DNA of 64,000 bases from Allomuricauda sp. CAU 1633. Its GTDB lineage: Bacteria; Bacteroidota; Bacteroidia; Flavobacteriales; Flavobacteriaceae. A program made the translations under genes and the position numbers. Below the pieces are notes generated by a model. That model was not told the origin of the DNA and searched no databases. It worked only from the letters and a program-made list of their open reading frames with translations. The stretch's first letter is position 1. Every line of letters begins with the position of its first letter. Below, in pieces: positions 55,608 through 64,000 of this stretch. The DNA is taken from positions 930,001 to 994,000 of the forward strand of contig NZ_JAFLNE010000001.1 in the NCBI RefSeq assembly GCF_017313225.1, read 5' to 3'.

Positions 55608-56159
55608 TTAGACAAAAATGTCCAGATACTTTACAAAATCTGACTCAGGAATAATACCATGTGGCTCAAGGGAACTAAAGTAAATACTATCGCCTTCGTG
55701 TAGCAAATATTCAATACGGCCAACCTTTATTTTAAGGGATCCTTCCAGAACATAAAGAAATTCTTCTCCGTCATGGGTTAAGGAGTGCTTTTTCACCTCG
55801 CCCTTTACAGCAGTGAATATAAAGGGTTGCATTTTTTTCTGATGTACTTTAGGAGCAAAGGGGAAAATGCTGTAGCCTTTGTTGGTTTTGGTAAGGTTTC
55901 CTTCAACCTCGGAGGCCAATGTCATTTCAGAACTGATCAAAGTGTCGGATTCCATTAAGTCGCTAACCTTTACACCAAGGACGCTTGCAATTTTAACCAA
56001 TGCAGCAATTGATGGAAGGGCTTTGTTGTTTTCAATTTTTGAAATCATGCTTTTGGACATCTCACATTGATCGGCCAAATCCTGTATTGTTCTTTTTTGG
56101 GAAATTCGAAGTTGTTTAATGTTTAATCCAACAATACTCTGTTTAATTGAATCTTTCAT
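55608..56159 (-). CDS. XRE-family regulator with C-terminal cupin
   Basis: The protein has 183 residues. The N-terminal helix-turn-helix (about 12-66) includes TIQDLADQCEMSKSMISKIENNKALPS. The C-terminal cupin (about 110-180) includes HSLTHDGEEFLYVLEGSLKIKVG. This HTH-cupin arrangement (PuuR/SutR-like) regulates nearby catabolic genes in response to a small ligand. It is divergent from the SusC/SusD/GH39 operon and separated by a 560-bp region containing three palindromes, so it is the likely controller. Confidence 0.92.
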   Translation of the reverse strand: MKDSIKQSIVGLNIKQLRISQKRTIQDLADQCEMSKSMISKIENNKALPSIAALVKIASVLGVKVSDLMESDTLISSEMTLASEVEGNLTKTNKGYSIFPFAPKVHQKKMQPFIFTAVKGEVKKHSLTHDGEEFLYVLEGSLKIKVGRIEYLLHEGDSIYFSSLEPHGIIPESDFVKYLDIFV

Positions 56160-56316
56160 TTAGATGGGATGATTGCATCAACGGCAATCGATATTTTATT
56201 AAACCAATGTAGCACCTGATGTTTTATTTCCACGTAACCTTGGAAAACGAAGTTCATTACGTATTCTCAGTGCTTTTCAAGGGCTCAATATATGAATTTA
56301 AATATTAGAAATTTAA

Positions 56317-56348
56317 TAAACTAAGTTTCATGGTTTGAAATTAGTTTA
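56317..56348. promoter_or_regulatory. Stem-loop or operator candidate I upstream of SusC
   Basis: TAAACTAAGTTTCA (56317-56330) and TGAAATTAGTTTA (56336-56348) are inverted copies over 13 bp with one bulged G, with a 5-nt loop. No T-run follows. It is closer to the XRE-cupin gene than to SusC. Confidence 0.5.
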
Positions 56349-56499
56349 CTAAAAGAGGAACGCTCTAAGGTTTGTTTTAGTGTGCTTGACTTATTTCCTT
56401 AACATTTCCCTTCTTCATTCAAATACCTTGTAAATAGCACTTAACAAACTTAATTTCTTGATTATAGATGTATGGTAAGCAACTGTAGTGACGCAATCG

Positions 56500-56527
56500 G
56501 TTTCATAAATGCGTAATATTATGAAAC
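56500..56527. promoter_or_regulatory. Inverted repeat II, operator candidate
   Basis: Perfect 9-bp arms GTTTCATAA (56500-56508) and TTATGAAAC (56519-56527) are separated by 10 bp, one helical turn between half-site centres beyond the arms. It shares the GTTTCA half-site with repeat I at 56317. Confidence 0.55.
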
Positions 56528-56541
56528 TTAAAAATAATTTA

Positions 56542-56558
56542 ATTCAACATTGTTGAAT
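56542..56558. promoter_or_regulatory. Palindrome III overlapping the -33 box of SusC
   Basis: ATTCAACA-T-TGTTGAAT is a perfect 17-bp palindrome. Its right arm contains the TTG that serves as candidate -33 element of the SusC promoter, the position expected for a repressor site. Confidence 0.55.
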
Positions 56559-56582
56559 ATTAAAAAAAAATATGTACTATTG
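56553..56582 (+). promoter_or_regulatory. Candidate SusC promoter
   Basis: TTG at 56553-56555 lies 19 bp before TACTATTG (56575-56582), one mismatch from TAnnTTTG. The spacing suits the Bacteroidota primary sigma factor. The predicted leader is about 130 nt to the ATG at 56720. Confidence 0.45.
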
Positions 56583-56719
56583 CTTTTAGATAGGTCAAAA
56601 TAGTCAAATCATAAAATTGTGGATGTCTTTTTTGTCAAATTGATAAAATGAATTACCCAGACAAAATTCCAGAAGCTGTTTTTGCACCTAAATAATTAAC
56701 CAAACAAATAAAAGCATAG

Positions 56720-59700
56720 ATGAAAAAACAATCATTAACTCCGAAAATTCTGATTTTTCTGCTTTTGTCCGGTCTATTCCAGACGGATGGTATTGCCATG
56801 GGTATGAAACTCGAGATGGGAGGTAAGGACTCCAATCTGATTTTTGGAAAAAAAGTAGAAAGGGATGTGCATTTCTTGAATTTGACAAGTACAGTCCACA
56901 GAGATCAATTAACCATTACAGGTATAGTGACCGATACATCAGGCGAACCGCTTGCCGGTGCCACTGTTTTGGAAAAGGGCACTACCAATGGTACTATGAC
57001 AGATTTTAACGGGGCTTTCAGTATAGCTGTAAGTTCTTCTTCCTCTGTTTTGGTAATTTCTTATGTGGGTATGCAAAAGATTGAGCAGGTTGTTGGTAGT
57101 TCCACCACGTTGAATTTCCAAATGTCAGAAGATGCGCAGGCCCTGGATGAGGTTCTTGTTATCGGTTATGGAACACAACAAAGAAGGGATGTAACAGGTG
57201 CTATTAGCTCTATATCCGATGATGATTTGGAGAAAAGTTCCATTAAAAGACCGGATGAGGCCCTTAAGGGTAAGGTAGCTGGGGTCCAAGTTAGAAATAA
57301 CTCCAATGCACCAGGAGGGGGTATTTCGGTAAGAATCCGGGGTACGGCCTCATTATCTGCAGGTGGAACACCATTATACGTAATAGACGGAATGCCAATT
57401 TCTACAAACTTGGATACGGGAAGAAGCGGCGACGCAGGAACGTACGGTGCACCTCCAAACCCGCTTAACTCCATAGATCCTTCGGATATTGCCTCGATCC
57501 AAATCCTGAAAGATGCCTCTGCATCCGCTATTTATGGTTCACGGGCCGCAAATGGAGTGGTGCTCATCACCACTAGGAGAGGGCAGTACAATCAACAGAA
57601 TATGGATATCGAGATTTCATCGGGGATAGCCGAGTTGAGCAACAAACTTCCTTTTTTGAACGGACGCCAATGGGCGGAACAGGCCAATGAAAGGGCAATT
57701 CTTATGGGCCAAGAACCTGTGTATTCCAGTCAAGATATTGAGCAAATTGGCGATGGTACTGATTGGCAGGACGAAATTTTCAGGACTGCACTTCAAAGAA
57801 ATTACAAAGTCTCATTTTCCGGGGGTAATGATAAAACAAGATATCTGCTATCTCAAAACGTAACCCAGCAGGAAGGAATCATTAAGGGATCTCATTTCAA
57901 CAGATATGGAACCACTATTAATGTTGATACCCAATTGGGTGAGCGTTTAAAAGTAGGGGAAAGCCTTATGTTCACGATTTCTGAAAACAAAATAGTGCCA
58001 ACTGACACAAAAGGGTATGAAGGTGTTTCCAACGTAATCGATGCCTTATATGAGGCCCCACCAACAATTCCGGCACGCGATGAGAATGGTGATCCCACTT
58101 TGCTGGCTGCATATCCCTTGGGAGGTGGGCGTGAAAACCCATTGACCATGACGGATAATTATAAACAAATTGAAAATACAACACGTGTTATTGGTAATGT
58201 ATTTGCAGACTATCAAATTAGAAAAAGCCTTAGTTTAAACCTAAAATTTGGGTTTGACATCAATGAATGGAGGTACCATGAATACTTTCCTATTGGTTCG
58301 GAAGCCTCTGGGGGAGCTAGTGGAAAAGCACGACAGTCCTCTGCAAGGAACATCAATATCAGTCAGTCCAATATCCTAACATATTCACCTACGATTAACG
58401 ACAATCACCGGTTGACCATATTGGGGGGATATACGTATCAAAGAAATCTTTCAGAAGATTTTACGGCGGCTTCACATGGATATCCCATGGATAATTTTCA
58501 ATACAACAATTTAGGACTGGGAAGTAATATTCAAGCCCCGGGAAGTAACAAATCGGAATGGACTTTGGTTTCTTACTTGGCGCGGGTCAACTATACCCTG
58601 TTCGATAAATATTTTCTTGCAGCTTCCATTCGGGCAGATGGGTCGTCCAAGTTCGGTGCCAACAACAAATATGGATATTTCCCATCAGTTTCGGCAGGGT
58701 GGTCCATTGCGGACGAAAAGTTCATCAGCGACCTGGATGTATTCAGTCAATTAAAGTTGAGAGCAAGTTACGGTCAAACAGGTAATGAGGATATAGGATC
58801 GTATAGGTCATTATCTCTCTTGGGAACCTCTTACGGTAGAAGGTCATCCTATATTTATGGAACCTCCAGTTTTCCCATTGCGTTTCCAAACAACATTCCA
58901 AACCCCGATCTAAGTTGGGAAAAAACCAGCGAGTATAATGCTGGATTGGATGTTGGTCTCTTTAGGGGGCGTCTAGGAATGTCAATTGATTATTACTACA
59001 AAAAGACCACCGACCTTTTATTGAGTGTGCCAATACCTACCCAGGCAGGGTTTGGGAGCGTACTTAAAAATACCGGAGCTATGCTGAACAAAGGGGTGGA
59101 GCTTGGATTGAACACTGTAAATTTTGAAGGCGAGTTTAGTTGGACATCCAACTTCAATATCGCGTTCAATAGAAATGAGATTCTGTCCCTGGGAGGTGCC
59201 CCGTTCATCAACGCAGGATGGGTAGGCGGTGGAAACGTGACCCCACACGGAAAACACACGGTTAGGTTGGAAGAAGGTCGCTCCATAGGTCAATTTTATG
59301 GGTCTGTCTATGAAGGTATATGGCAATCACAGGAAGAAATTGATGCAGTAGGAACAATGCCATCAGCAAGACCGGGTGATATACGCTATAAGGACGTGAA
59401 TGGTGACGGAACCTACGATACCGAAAACGATGATGTCTTTTTGGGAAATCCCAACCCTGATTTTTCCTATGGCTTCACCAATGATTTGAGCTACAAAAAT
59501 TTAAGCCTCCACATTTTTATGTATGGTGAGCAAGGGAACGAAATTTTAAATCTTTCTGTACAGCAAACTGCTTGGGATGGATTGGGTGTTTCGGCAAAGC
59601 GTCTGGATAGATGGAGTGAATCAAATCTAGATGGTAGATATAACTCTGCAAGAGGCTCCAATCCAACACGGGTAATGTCCGAATTGGTTGAAGATGGATC

Positions 59701-59944
59701 ATTCTTACGGATACAGAATGTTACCCTGGGTTACAAACTGCCCATAGATGTTAGCCTATTTGGCAGACCGCTACAAAGTGCCCATTTTTCTTTGGGAGTG
59801 GACAACCTTGCTGTTTTCACAAAATACTCTGGTTACGACCCAGAAGTGAACTCTTATGGTAACAGTAACATGACCAGAGGGATGGACAGATTTGGATATC
59901 CTCCATCAAGAACATATCGACTAAGTCTTTCATTAAAATTTTAA
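56720..59944 (+). CDS. SusC-like TonB-dependent transporter (glycan locus)
   Basis: This 1074-residue protein has a signal peptide (PKILIFLLLSGLFQTDGIA). A carboxypeptidase-D-like domain (about 70-150, LTITGIVTDTSGEPLAGATV) precedes the plug (VLVIGYGTQQRRDVTGAIS, VAGVQVRNNSNAPGG, SAIYGSRAANGVVLITTRRG) and a barrel ending SRTYRLSLSLKF. It belongs to the classical SusC branch. It imports oligosaccharides with the SusD encoded 28 bp downstream. The downstream glycosidase and enolase-family genes point to a polysaccharide-utilisation locus. Confidence 0.96.
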   Translation: MKKQSLTPKILIFLLLSGLFQTDGIAMGMKLEMGGKDSNLIFGKKVERDVHFLNLTSTVHRDQLTITGIVTDTSGEPLAGATVLEKGTTNGTMTDFNGAFSIAVSSSSSVLVISYVGMQKIEQVVGSSTTLNFQMSEDAQALDEVLVIGYGTQQRRDVTGAISSISDDDLEKSSIKRPDEALKGKVAGVQVRNNSNAPGGGISVRIRGTASLSAGGTPLYVIDGMPISTNLDTGRSGDAGTYGAPPNPLNSIDPSDIASIQILKDASASAIYGSRAANGVVLITTRRGQYNQQNMDIEISSGIAELSNKLPFLNGRQWAEQANERAILMGQEPVYSSQDIEQIGDGTDWQDEIFRTALQRNYKVSFSGGNDKTRYLLSQNVTQQEGIIKGSHFNRYGTTINVDTQLGERLKVGESLMFTISENKIVPTDTKGYEGVSNVIDALYEAPPTIPARDENGDPTLLAAYPLGGGRENPLTMTDNYKQIENTTRVIGNVFADYQIRKSLSLNLKFGFDINEWRYHEYFPIGSEASGGASGKARQSSARNINISQSNILTYSPTINDNHRLTILGGYTYQRNLSEDFTAASHGYPMDNFQYNNLGLGSNIQAPGSNKSEWTLVSYLARVNYTLFDKYFLAASIRADGSSKFGANNKYGYFPSVSAGWSIADEKFISDLDVFSQLKLRASYGQTGNEDIGSYRSLSLLGTSYGRRSSYIYGTSSFPIAFPNNIPNPDLSWEKTSEYNAGLDVGLFRGRLGMSIDYYYKKTTDLLLSVPIPTQAGFGSVLKNTGAMLNKGVELGLNTVNFEGEFSWTSNFNIAFNRNEILSLGGAPFINAGWVGGGNVTPHGKHTVRLEEGRSIGQFYGSVYEGIWQSQEEIDAVGTMPSARPGDIRYKDVNGDGTYDTENDDVFLGNPNPDFSYGFTNDLSYKNLSLHIFMYGEQGNEILNLSVQQTAWDGLGVSAKRLDRWSESNLDGRYNSARGSNPTRVMSELVEDGSFLRIQNVTLGYKLPIDVSLFGRPLQSAHFSLGVDNLAVFTKYSGYDPEVNSYGNSNMTRGMDRFGYPPSRTYRLSLSLKF

Positions 59945-59972
59945 ACATAGAGAATTCAAAAAAATAGGAATC

Positions 59973-61538
59973 ATGATAAAGTTCTCAATACATAAAAAAT
60001 ACAAAAGCTGGATTTTGGTTATGCTTATGGCCTTATGCCTTACCAATTGCTCAGATTTAGAGGAAAATGTTTACAGTCAAGTAAACGTAAGTGAGTTTTA
60101 TACCACTGAAGACCAGGCCCAATTGGCACTGAATGGCGTCTACAGCATCTTTTTGGGAGGCGACATCTATAGGGATGGAATATGGACCACACTCGGCGAT
60201 GTTACCGCGTTTACCCTAAAAGGTGGTGGTTCAGCAAATGGATCGGGTGATAGGTCTGGGGTTGATAATGAATGGAATACTTATACATGGACGGCCGATG
60301 CATTGGAGTTTAGTACAGAGTGGAACAGTAATTTTGGCGCACTGAACCGAGCCAATACGCTCATTGATAAGGTGGAAGGTTCCAGTATCTCAGAAAGTGC
60401 CAAATCAAACATTATAGGTCAGGCAAAGTTCATGCGAGCCTTTATCTATTTTGATTTGGTAAAATTATTTGGAGGTGTTCCCATTTATACCAACGGAACT
60501 TCAGATCTTAGTTTGGCCGATATTCCCAGAAACTCGCAGGAGGAGGTGTATGCACAAATAATTTCAGATTTGCAGGATGCCCAATCGGCTTTGTCTCCTT
60601 TCAATGCATCCGAACATGCACTTGGTAAGGCAAGCTACGCATCTGCAACCGCTTTGTTGGCAAAGGTTTATCTTCAACAACGCAACTGGCAAGCAGCGGC
60701 CCAAGAAGCAAAAAAGGTGATTGATATGAACCAATTTGCCCTGCAGGCCAATTATGAAAACACCTTTAATCCTGATACCCAAAATGGAAGTGAGCAGATA
60801 TTTTCCATTCAGGCTGGAGGAACAGGCAATGAAAACTCACAGATTTATCAAACTAGATTTATTTATTTGGCAGGACCACCTGCCCAGAATCTGTCTGATG
60901 GACGAAGTGTGATATTTCATTCACTGAAAGATGTGGTAATTTATCAAGCCGATCAGGACTTCTTTAATGCTACACCAGATACCTACAGAAAATGGTGGAC
61001 CATGCGGGAAAAAATGCCATACTACTATTTAAATAGTGTAAGTGAGGCCAACCTTGTTATGGATACCGTGCAAATGTATGCGCCCTTTTTGTTGAAATAC
61101 CATAGGATCAACTTCTCTTCGGGAACCTTAAGGGAAGGTGTCAATTTTCCGATTATAAGATATTCAGATGTGCTTTTAATCTATGCTGAGGCGCTCAACG
61201 AGGCAAATGGTGGACCTTCGGCAGAGGCTTACAATGCCATTAACAGTGTAAGACGACGAGCCCGTGCGGTCGGTACGACTTCGGAGCAACCAGAAAGTAC
61301 CTACCCGGACCTTTCGGGGCTGTCCCAAGGCCAATTCAGGGATGCTGTCCTTGATGAATATGCAAGGGAGTTTGCAGGTGAGGGGCATTTTAGATACGAC
61401 TTGCTCAGACATGATAGGTTAATAAGCCATGCGCAAGCCAATGGGGCAAGTGCAGCGGAGGAAAAACATAAGTTGTTCCCTATCCCGTCTACCCAGACCA
61501 GTGTGAACGAAAATCTGGTGCAAAATCCTGGATATTAA
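59973..61538 (+). CDS. SusD/RagB-family lipoprotein
   Basis: The protein has 521 residues with a lipoprotein signal ending LCLTNC (Cys26). The typical SusD pattern follows: DLEENVYSQVNVSEFYTTEDQAQLALNGVYS, FMRAFIYFDLVKLFGGVPIYT, PIIRYSDVLLIYAEALNEA and a C-terminal LFPIPSTQTSVNENLVQNPGY. It binds glycan at the surface and lids the SusC barrel. It is in the same operon as SusC and the GH39-like gene. Confidence 0.96.
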   Translation: MIKFSIHKKYKSWILVMLMALCLTNCSDLEENVYSQVNVSEFYTTEDQAQLALNGVYSIFLGGDIYRDGIWTTLGDVTAFTLKGGGSANGSGDRSGVDNEWNTYTWTADALEFSTEWNSNFGALNRANTLIDKVEGSSISESAKSNIIGQAKFMRAFIYFDLVKLFGGVPIYTNGTSDLSLADIPRNSQEEVYAQIISDLQDAQSALSPFNASEHALGKASYASATALLAKVYLQQRNWQAAAQEAKKVIDMNQFALQANYENTFNPDTQNGSEQIFSIQAGGTGNENSQIYQTRFIYLAGPPAQNLSDGRSVIFHSLKDVVIYQADQDFFNATPDTYRKWWTMREKMPYYYLNSVSEANLVMDTVQMYAPFLLKYHRINFSSGTLREGVNFPIIRYSDVLLIYAEALNEANGGPSAEAYNAINSVRRRARAVGTTSEQPESTYPDLSGLSQGQFRDAVLDEYAREFAGEGHFRYDLLRHDRLISHAQANGASAAEEKHKLFPIPSTQTSVNENLVQNPGY

Positions 61539-61601
61539 CTAACTTATGTGAATTACAGAATTAGAATCAACATAAATCAATACAATAAAACTAAAGTGAA
61601 A

Positions 61602-63335
61602 ATGCAATACAGAAATTTTGAAGTTAGACCATTGGGTTTAAGGCCTACAATGATTTGGATACTATTTTTCCTTTTTAGTATGTCCAATATGAAATTTGTT
61701 CATGCGCAAACTGGGGACATGGTTTCCATTGACGTGGACCTCACCCAAGAAAAAGGAGAGATGAAACCCATTTGGGCCTGGTGGGGCTATGATGAGCCCA
61801 ATTATACCTATATGAAGGATGGGACCAAACTGCTTACGGAGATATCCAATTTGAGTGCCACACCAGTGTATGTTCGCGCACATAGCTTATTGGTGACCGA
61901 TGATGGACCAAGAGCAGCCTTGAAATGGGGTTCCACAAATGCCTATACAGAAGATGCAAAGGGAAATCCAATTTATGACTGGACCATCATTGATAAGATT
62001 TTTGACACCTATGTGGAAAGGGGTATGAAACCCATGGCCCAGATTGGATTTATGCCCAAAGCTTTGTCGAAAAAGCCAGAACCTTACAGACACTTCTGGA
62101 AGCCTGGGGCCAAATATGATGATATTTTCACCGGATGGGCCTATCCACCAAAGAATTATAAAAAATGGGCCGAATTGGTCTATCAATGGGTTTTGCATTC
62201 TGTGGAGCGTTACGGTAAAGAGGAAGTGGAAAGCTGGTACTGGGAGCTATGGAATGAGCCCAATATTGGATATTGGAGAGGTACTACCAAAGAATATATC
62301 AAACTTTACGATTACACCGCAGATGCGGTAAAAAGAGCACTTCCAACCGCAAAAATGGGTGGACCCGAAGTTACAGGGCCAGCTTGGGATGTGTCCGAGG
62401 AGTTCATGAGGGAATTTTTAGACCACGTAGCAAATGGAAAAAATTATGCCACAGGAGAAACAGGTTCCCCATTGGATTTTATCACCTTTCATGCTAAGGG
62501 AAGCCCAAAAGTGGTCAACGGCATAGTCCAAATGAATATGTCCAGTCAATTGCAGGACATTGATAAAGGTTTTGAAATTGTAGCCTCTTATCCACAGTTT
62601 AAGGATTTGCCCATTGTTATTGGAGAGTCCGATCCAGAAGGTTGTGCGGCATGCTCAGAGGGAGACTATCCTCACAATGCCTATAGAAATGGTACCATGT
62701 ACTCAAGCTACACAGCTGCCTCGTTTGCTAGAAAATACGATTTGGCAGACCATCATGGTGTTAATCTTTTAGGTGCGGTAACCTGGGGATTTGAGTTTGA
62801 GGATCAAGCATGGTATGCTGGTTTTAGGGATATGGCCACCAATGGGGTTGATAAGCCTGTGTTGAATGTGTTTAGAATGTTTGGTATGATGACGGGAAAT
62901 AGGGTCGCCGTAAATGGAGATTTAGCCTATGACTATCAAGAAATCACCAATAATAGTGTTCGGGGAGCTAAAACCGATGTGAATGCCATTGCAAGTAAAG
63001 ATGATGGAACAGCGGCCATCATGGTTTGGAACTATCACGATGACAATATTGAAGGAGTGCCTGCCAACGTAAAAGTAAACGTAAAAGGGTTGCCAAAAGG
63101 AAGAGTTTTGTTGCACCATTACAGAATCGACAATGAGAACAGCAATTCCTATGAGGTTTGGAAAGCAATGGGCTCTCCGCAAAACCCCTCGCCAGAACAG
63201 ATCAAAGAACTTGAAAAGGCAGGTCAGTTGAAAATGTTGACATCACCCACCTATATGACCATCACCGAAAGTACCACAACGGTAGAAATGGAATTGCCAA
63301 GGCAGGGTGTTTCCCTACTCCAGTTTACATGGTAA
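61602..63335 (+). CDS. Exported GH39-like glycoside hydrolase
   Basis: The protein has 577 residues from the ATG at 61602; the longer GTG start at 61548 adds 18 residues before the signal. It has a signal peptide (TMIWILFFLFSMSNMKFVHAQ). The (beta/alpha)8 core has the acid/base Glu219 in LWNEPNIGYW and the probable nucleophile Glu342 in VIGESDPEGC, the clan-A pattern of GH39. A beta-sandwich follows from about 440. GH39 members are mostly beta-xylosidases or alpha-iduronidases, but specificity cannot be told. It carries a CAACSEG insertion near the nucleophile. Confidence 0.85.
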   Translation: MQYRNFEVRPLGLRPTMIWILFFLFSMSNMKFVHAQTGDMVSIDVDLTQEKGEMKPIWAWWGYDEPNYTYMKDGTKLLTEISNLSATPVYVRAHSLLVTDDGPRAALKWGSTNAYTEDAKGNPIYDWTIIDKIFDTYVERGMKPMAQIGFMPKALSKKPEPYRHFWKPGAKYDDIFTGWAYPPKNYKKWAELVYQWVLHSVERYGKEEVESWYWELWNEPNIGYWRGTTKEYIKLYDYTADAVKRALPTAKMGGPEVTGPAWDVSEEFMREFLDHVANGKNYATGETGSPLDFITFHAKGSPKVVNGIVQMNMSSQLQDIDKGFEIVASYPQFKDLPIVIGESDPEGCAACSEGDYPHNAYRNGTMYSSYTAASFARKYDLADHHGVNLLGAVTWGFEFEDQAWYAGFRDMATNGVDKPVLNVFRMFGMMTGNRVAVNGDLAYDYQEITNNSVRGAKTDVNAIASKDDGTAAIMVWNYHDDNIEGVPANVKVNVKGLPKGRVLLHHYRIDNENSNSYEVWKAMGSPQNPSPEQIKELEKAGQLKMLTSPTYMTITESTTTVEMELPRQGVSLLQFTW

Positions 63336-63397
63336 GGAAGCAACATAATGTTACATTAAATGCCAGTCCAAACTTTATAAAACCAAATAACACATAA

Positions 63398-64000
63398 ATG
63401 AAAATTAAGAACATACGGGCAAAGCTGTACCAATGGACAGGACCCGTAAAGACCAGTGATACTATTTTCGCCACACCACTCAGCCCATTGCCATTCCAGA
63501 AGGATTCGCAGGCACCATTCCGATTTTTCAGTTGGCTAGTGGTTGAGGTTGAAACTGATGATGGCATAGTTGGTTTGGGAAATGCCGGTTTGTCCCCGGA
63601 CGTTGCCAAGTTGGTCGTCGATGCCAAACTGACTCCATTGCTCATTGGGGAAAACCCATTGAATACAGAGTATCTTTTTGAAAAAATGTATCGGTCTTCC
63701 GTGGCCTATGGACGAAAAGGAGCTGTACTGGCCGCCATAAGTGCTGTGGACATTGCACTCTGGGACATTAAGGGAAAAGCCATGAAACAGCCCATATTTA
63801 TGTTGATGGGAGGAAGGACCAAGGAAATCATCCCTACCTATTACAGCAGATTGTACACACGCGACCTTGACAGTCTCAGGAAAGAAGCGGAACATTATAA
63901 AGCAGAGGGTTTTACAGGAATGAAGCTTCGCTGCGGTTATCCGCTACGGGATGGAATCCAGGGCATGAAAAAGAACGTGGAAATGGTAAAAGTGGTCAGA
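63398..64000 (+). CDS. Enolase-superfamily sugar-acid dehydratase/racemase (partial)
   Basis: 201 codons are visible from the ATG at 63398 to the window end. The N-terminal capping domain (residues 1-~130) and the start of the barrel are present: GIVGLGNAG, YGRKGAVLAAISAVDIALWDIKGKAMKQP and LMGGRTKEIIPTYYS. The second-strand motif K-x-R is Lys176-Leu-Arg178. This is the mandelate racemase/muconate lactonising family, whose dehydratase members act on aldonates such as rhamnonate, galactonate or fuconate. There is no signal peptide, so it is cytosolic. It follows the GH39-like gene by 62 bp and is likely in the same catabolic operon. The metal ligands lie beyond the window. Confidence 0.88.
   Translation, partial: MKIKNIRAKLYQWTGPVKTSDTIFATPLSPLPFQKDSQAPFRFFSWLVVEVETDDGIVGLGNAGLSPDVAKLVVDAKLTPLLIGENPLNTEYLFEKMYRSSVAYGRKGAVLAAISAVDIALWDIKGKAMKQPIFMLMGGRTKEIIPTYYSRLYTRDLDSLRKEAEHYKAEGFTGMKLRCGYPLRDGIQGMKKNVEMVKVVR

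Overview
The window looks like chromosome from a marine-type member of the Flavobacteriaceae (Bacteroidota). The grounds are a complete gliding-motility / type IX secretion core (gldK-gldL-gldM-gldN), two SusC/SusD outer-membrane import pairs, Bacteroidota-style lipoprotein signals, A/T-rich start regions without Shine-Dalgarno sequences, and several candidate promoters with the Bacteroidota TAnnTTTG -7 box. The genus cannot be fixed from the sequence alone. No rRNA, tRNA, CRISPR array, insertion sequence or prophage was seen.

Layout. (1) 1-5.8 kb, minus strand: housekeeping and envelope genes in the order miaB, sigma-54-type activator, lptE-like, TPR-like protein, secG, terminator, groES, groL (cut by the window edge). 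(2) 5.9-15.9 kb, plus strand: an LVIVD-repeat lipoprotein, topA, an arginase-fold protein with degraded metal ligands, then gldKLMN closed by a strong terminator. (3) 16-17.3 kb: a lone A/T-rich secreted protein of unknown function between hairpin-rich, repeat-like flanks. (4) 17.3-28 kb: FAD oxidoreductase, DUF983 protein, ABC-F ATPase, a leucine-rich-repeat protein, a tripartite RND efflux operon and a small cysteine-motif protein. (5) 28.6-38.9 kb: a SusC/SusD pair followed by three tandem DUF885 putative metallohydrolases, with strong hairpin terminators between units. (6) 39-54.5 kb: an accessory island with an AraC-cupin regulator, a double-cupin/SMP-30 lactonase fusion lipoprotein, a double-cupin/ABM protein, a PQQ dehydrogenase with a haem-c domain, an endonuclease/phosphatase-fold protein, a small membrane protein, two GH127-type glycosidases and a Tat-exported molybdenum hydroxylase with its 2Fe-2S subunit. 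(7) 54.7-64 kb: a secreted unknown, an XRE-cupin regulator, a palindrome-rich control region, then SusC, SusD, a GH39-like glycosidase and an enolase-superfamily enzyme cut by the window end.

How it may work together. The gld genes build the motor and outer-membrane ring of the type IX system. The most interesting candidate is region 6. GH127 enzymes typically release L-arabinofuranose, PQQ and molybdenum enzymes oxidise sugars or aldehydes, and SMP-30 proteins hydrolyse sugar lactones. Most of these proteins carry export or lipoprotein signals, so the island could run an extracytoplasmic oxidative sugar pathway (sugar, lactone, aldonate). This is inference from family membership and gene context. 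Region 7 looks like a small polysaccharide-utilisation locus with an unusual set of palindromes in front of SusC. Region 5 looks like an importer paired with peptidase-like hydrolases.
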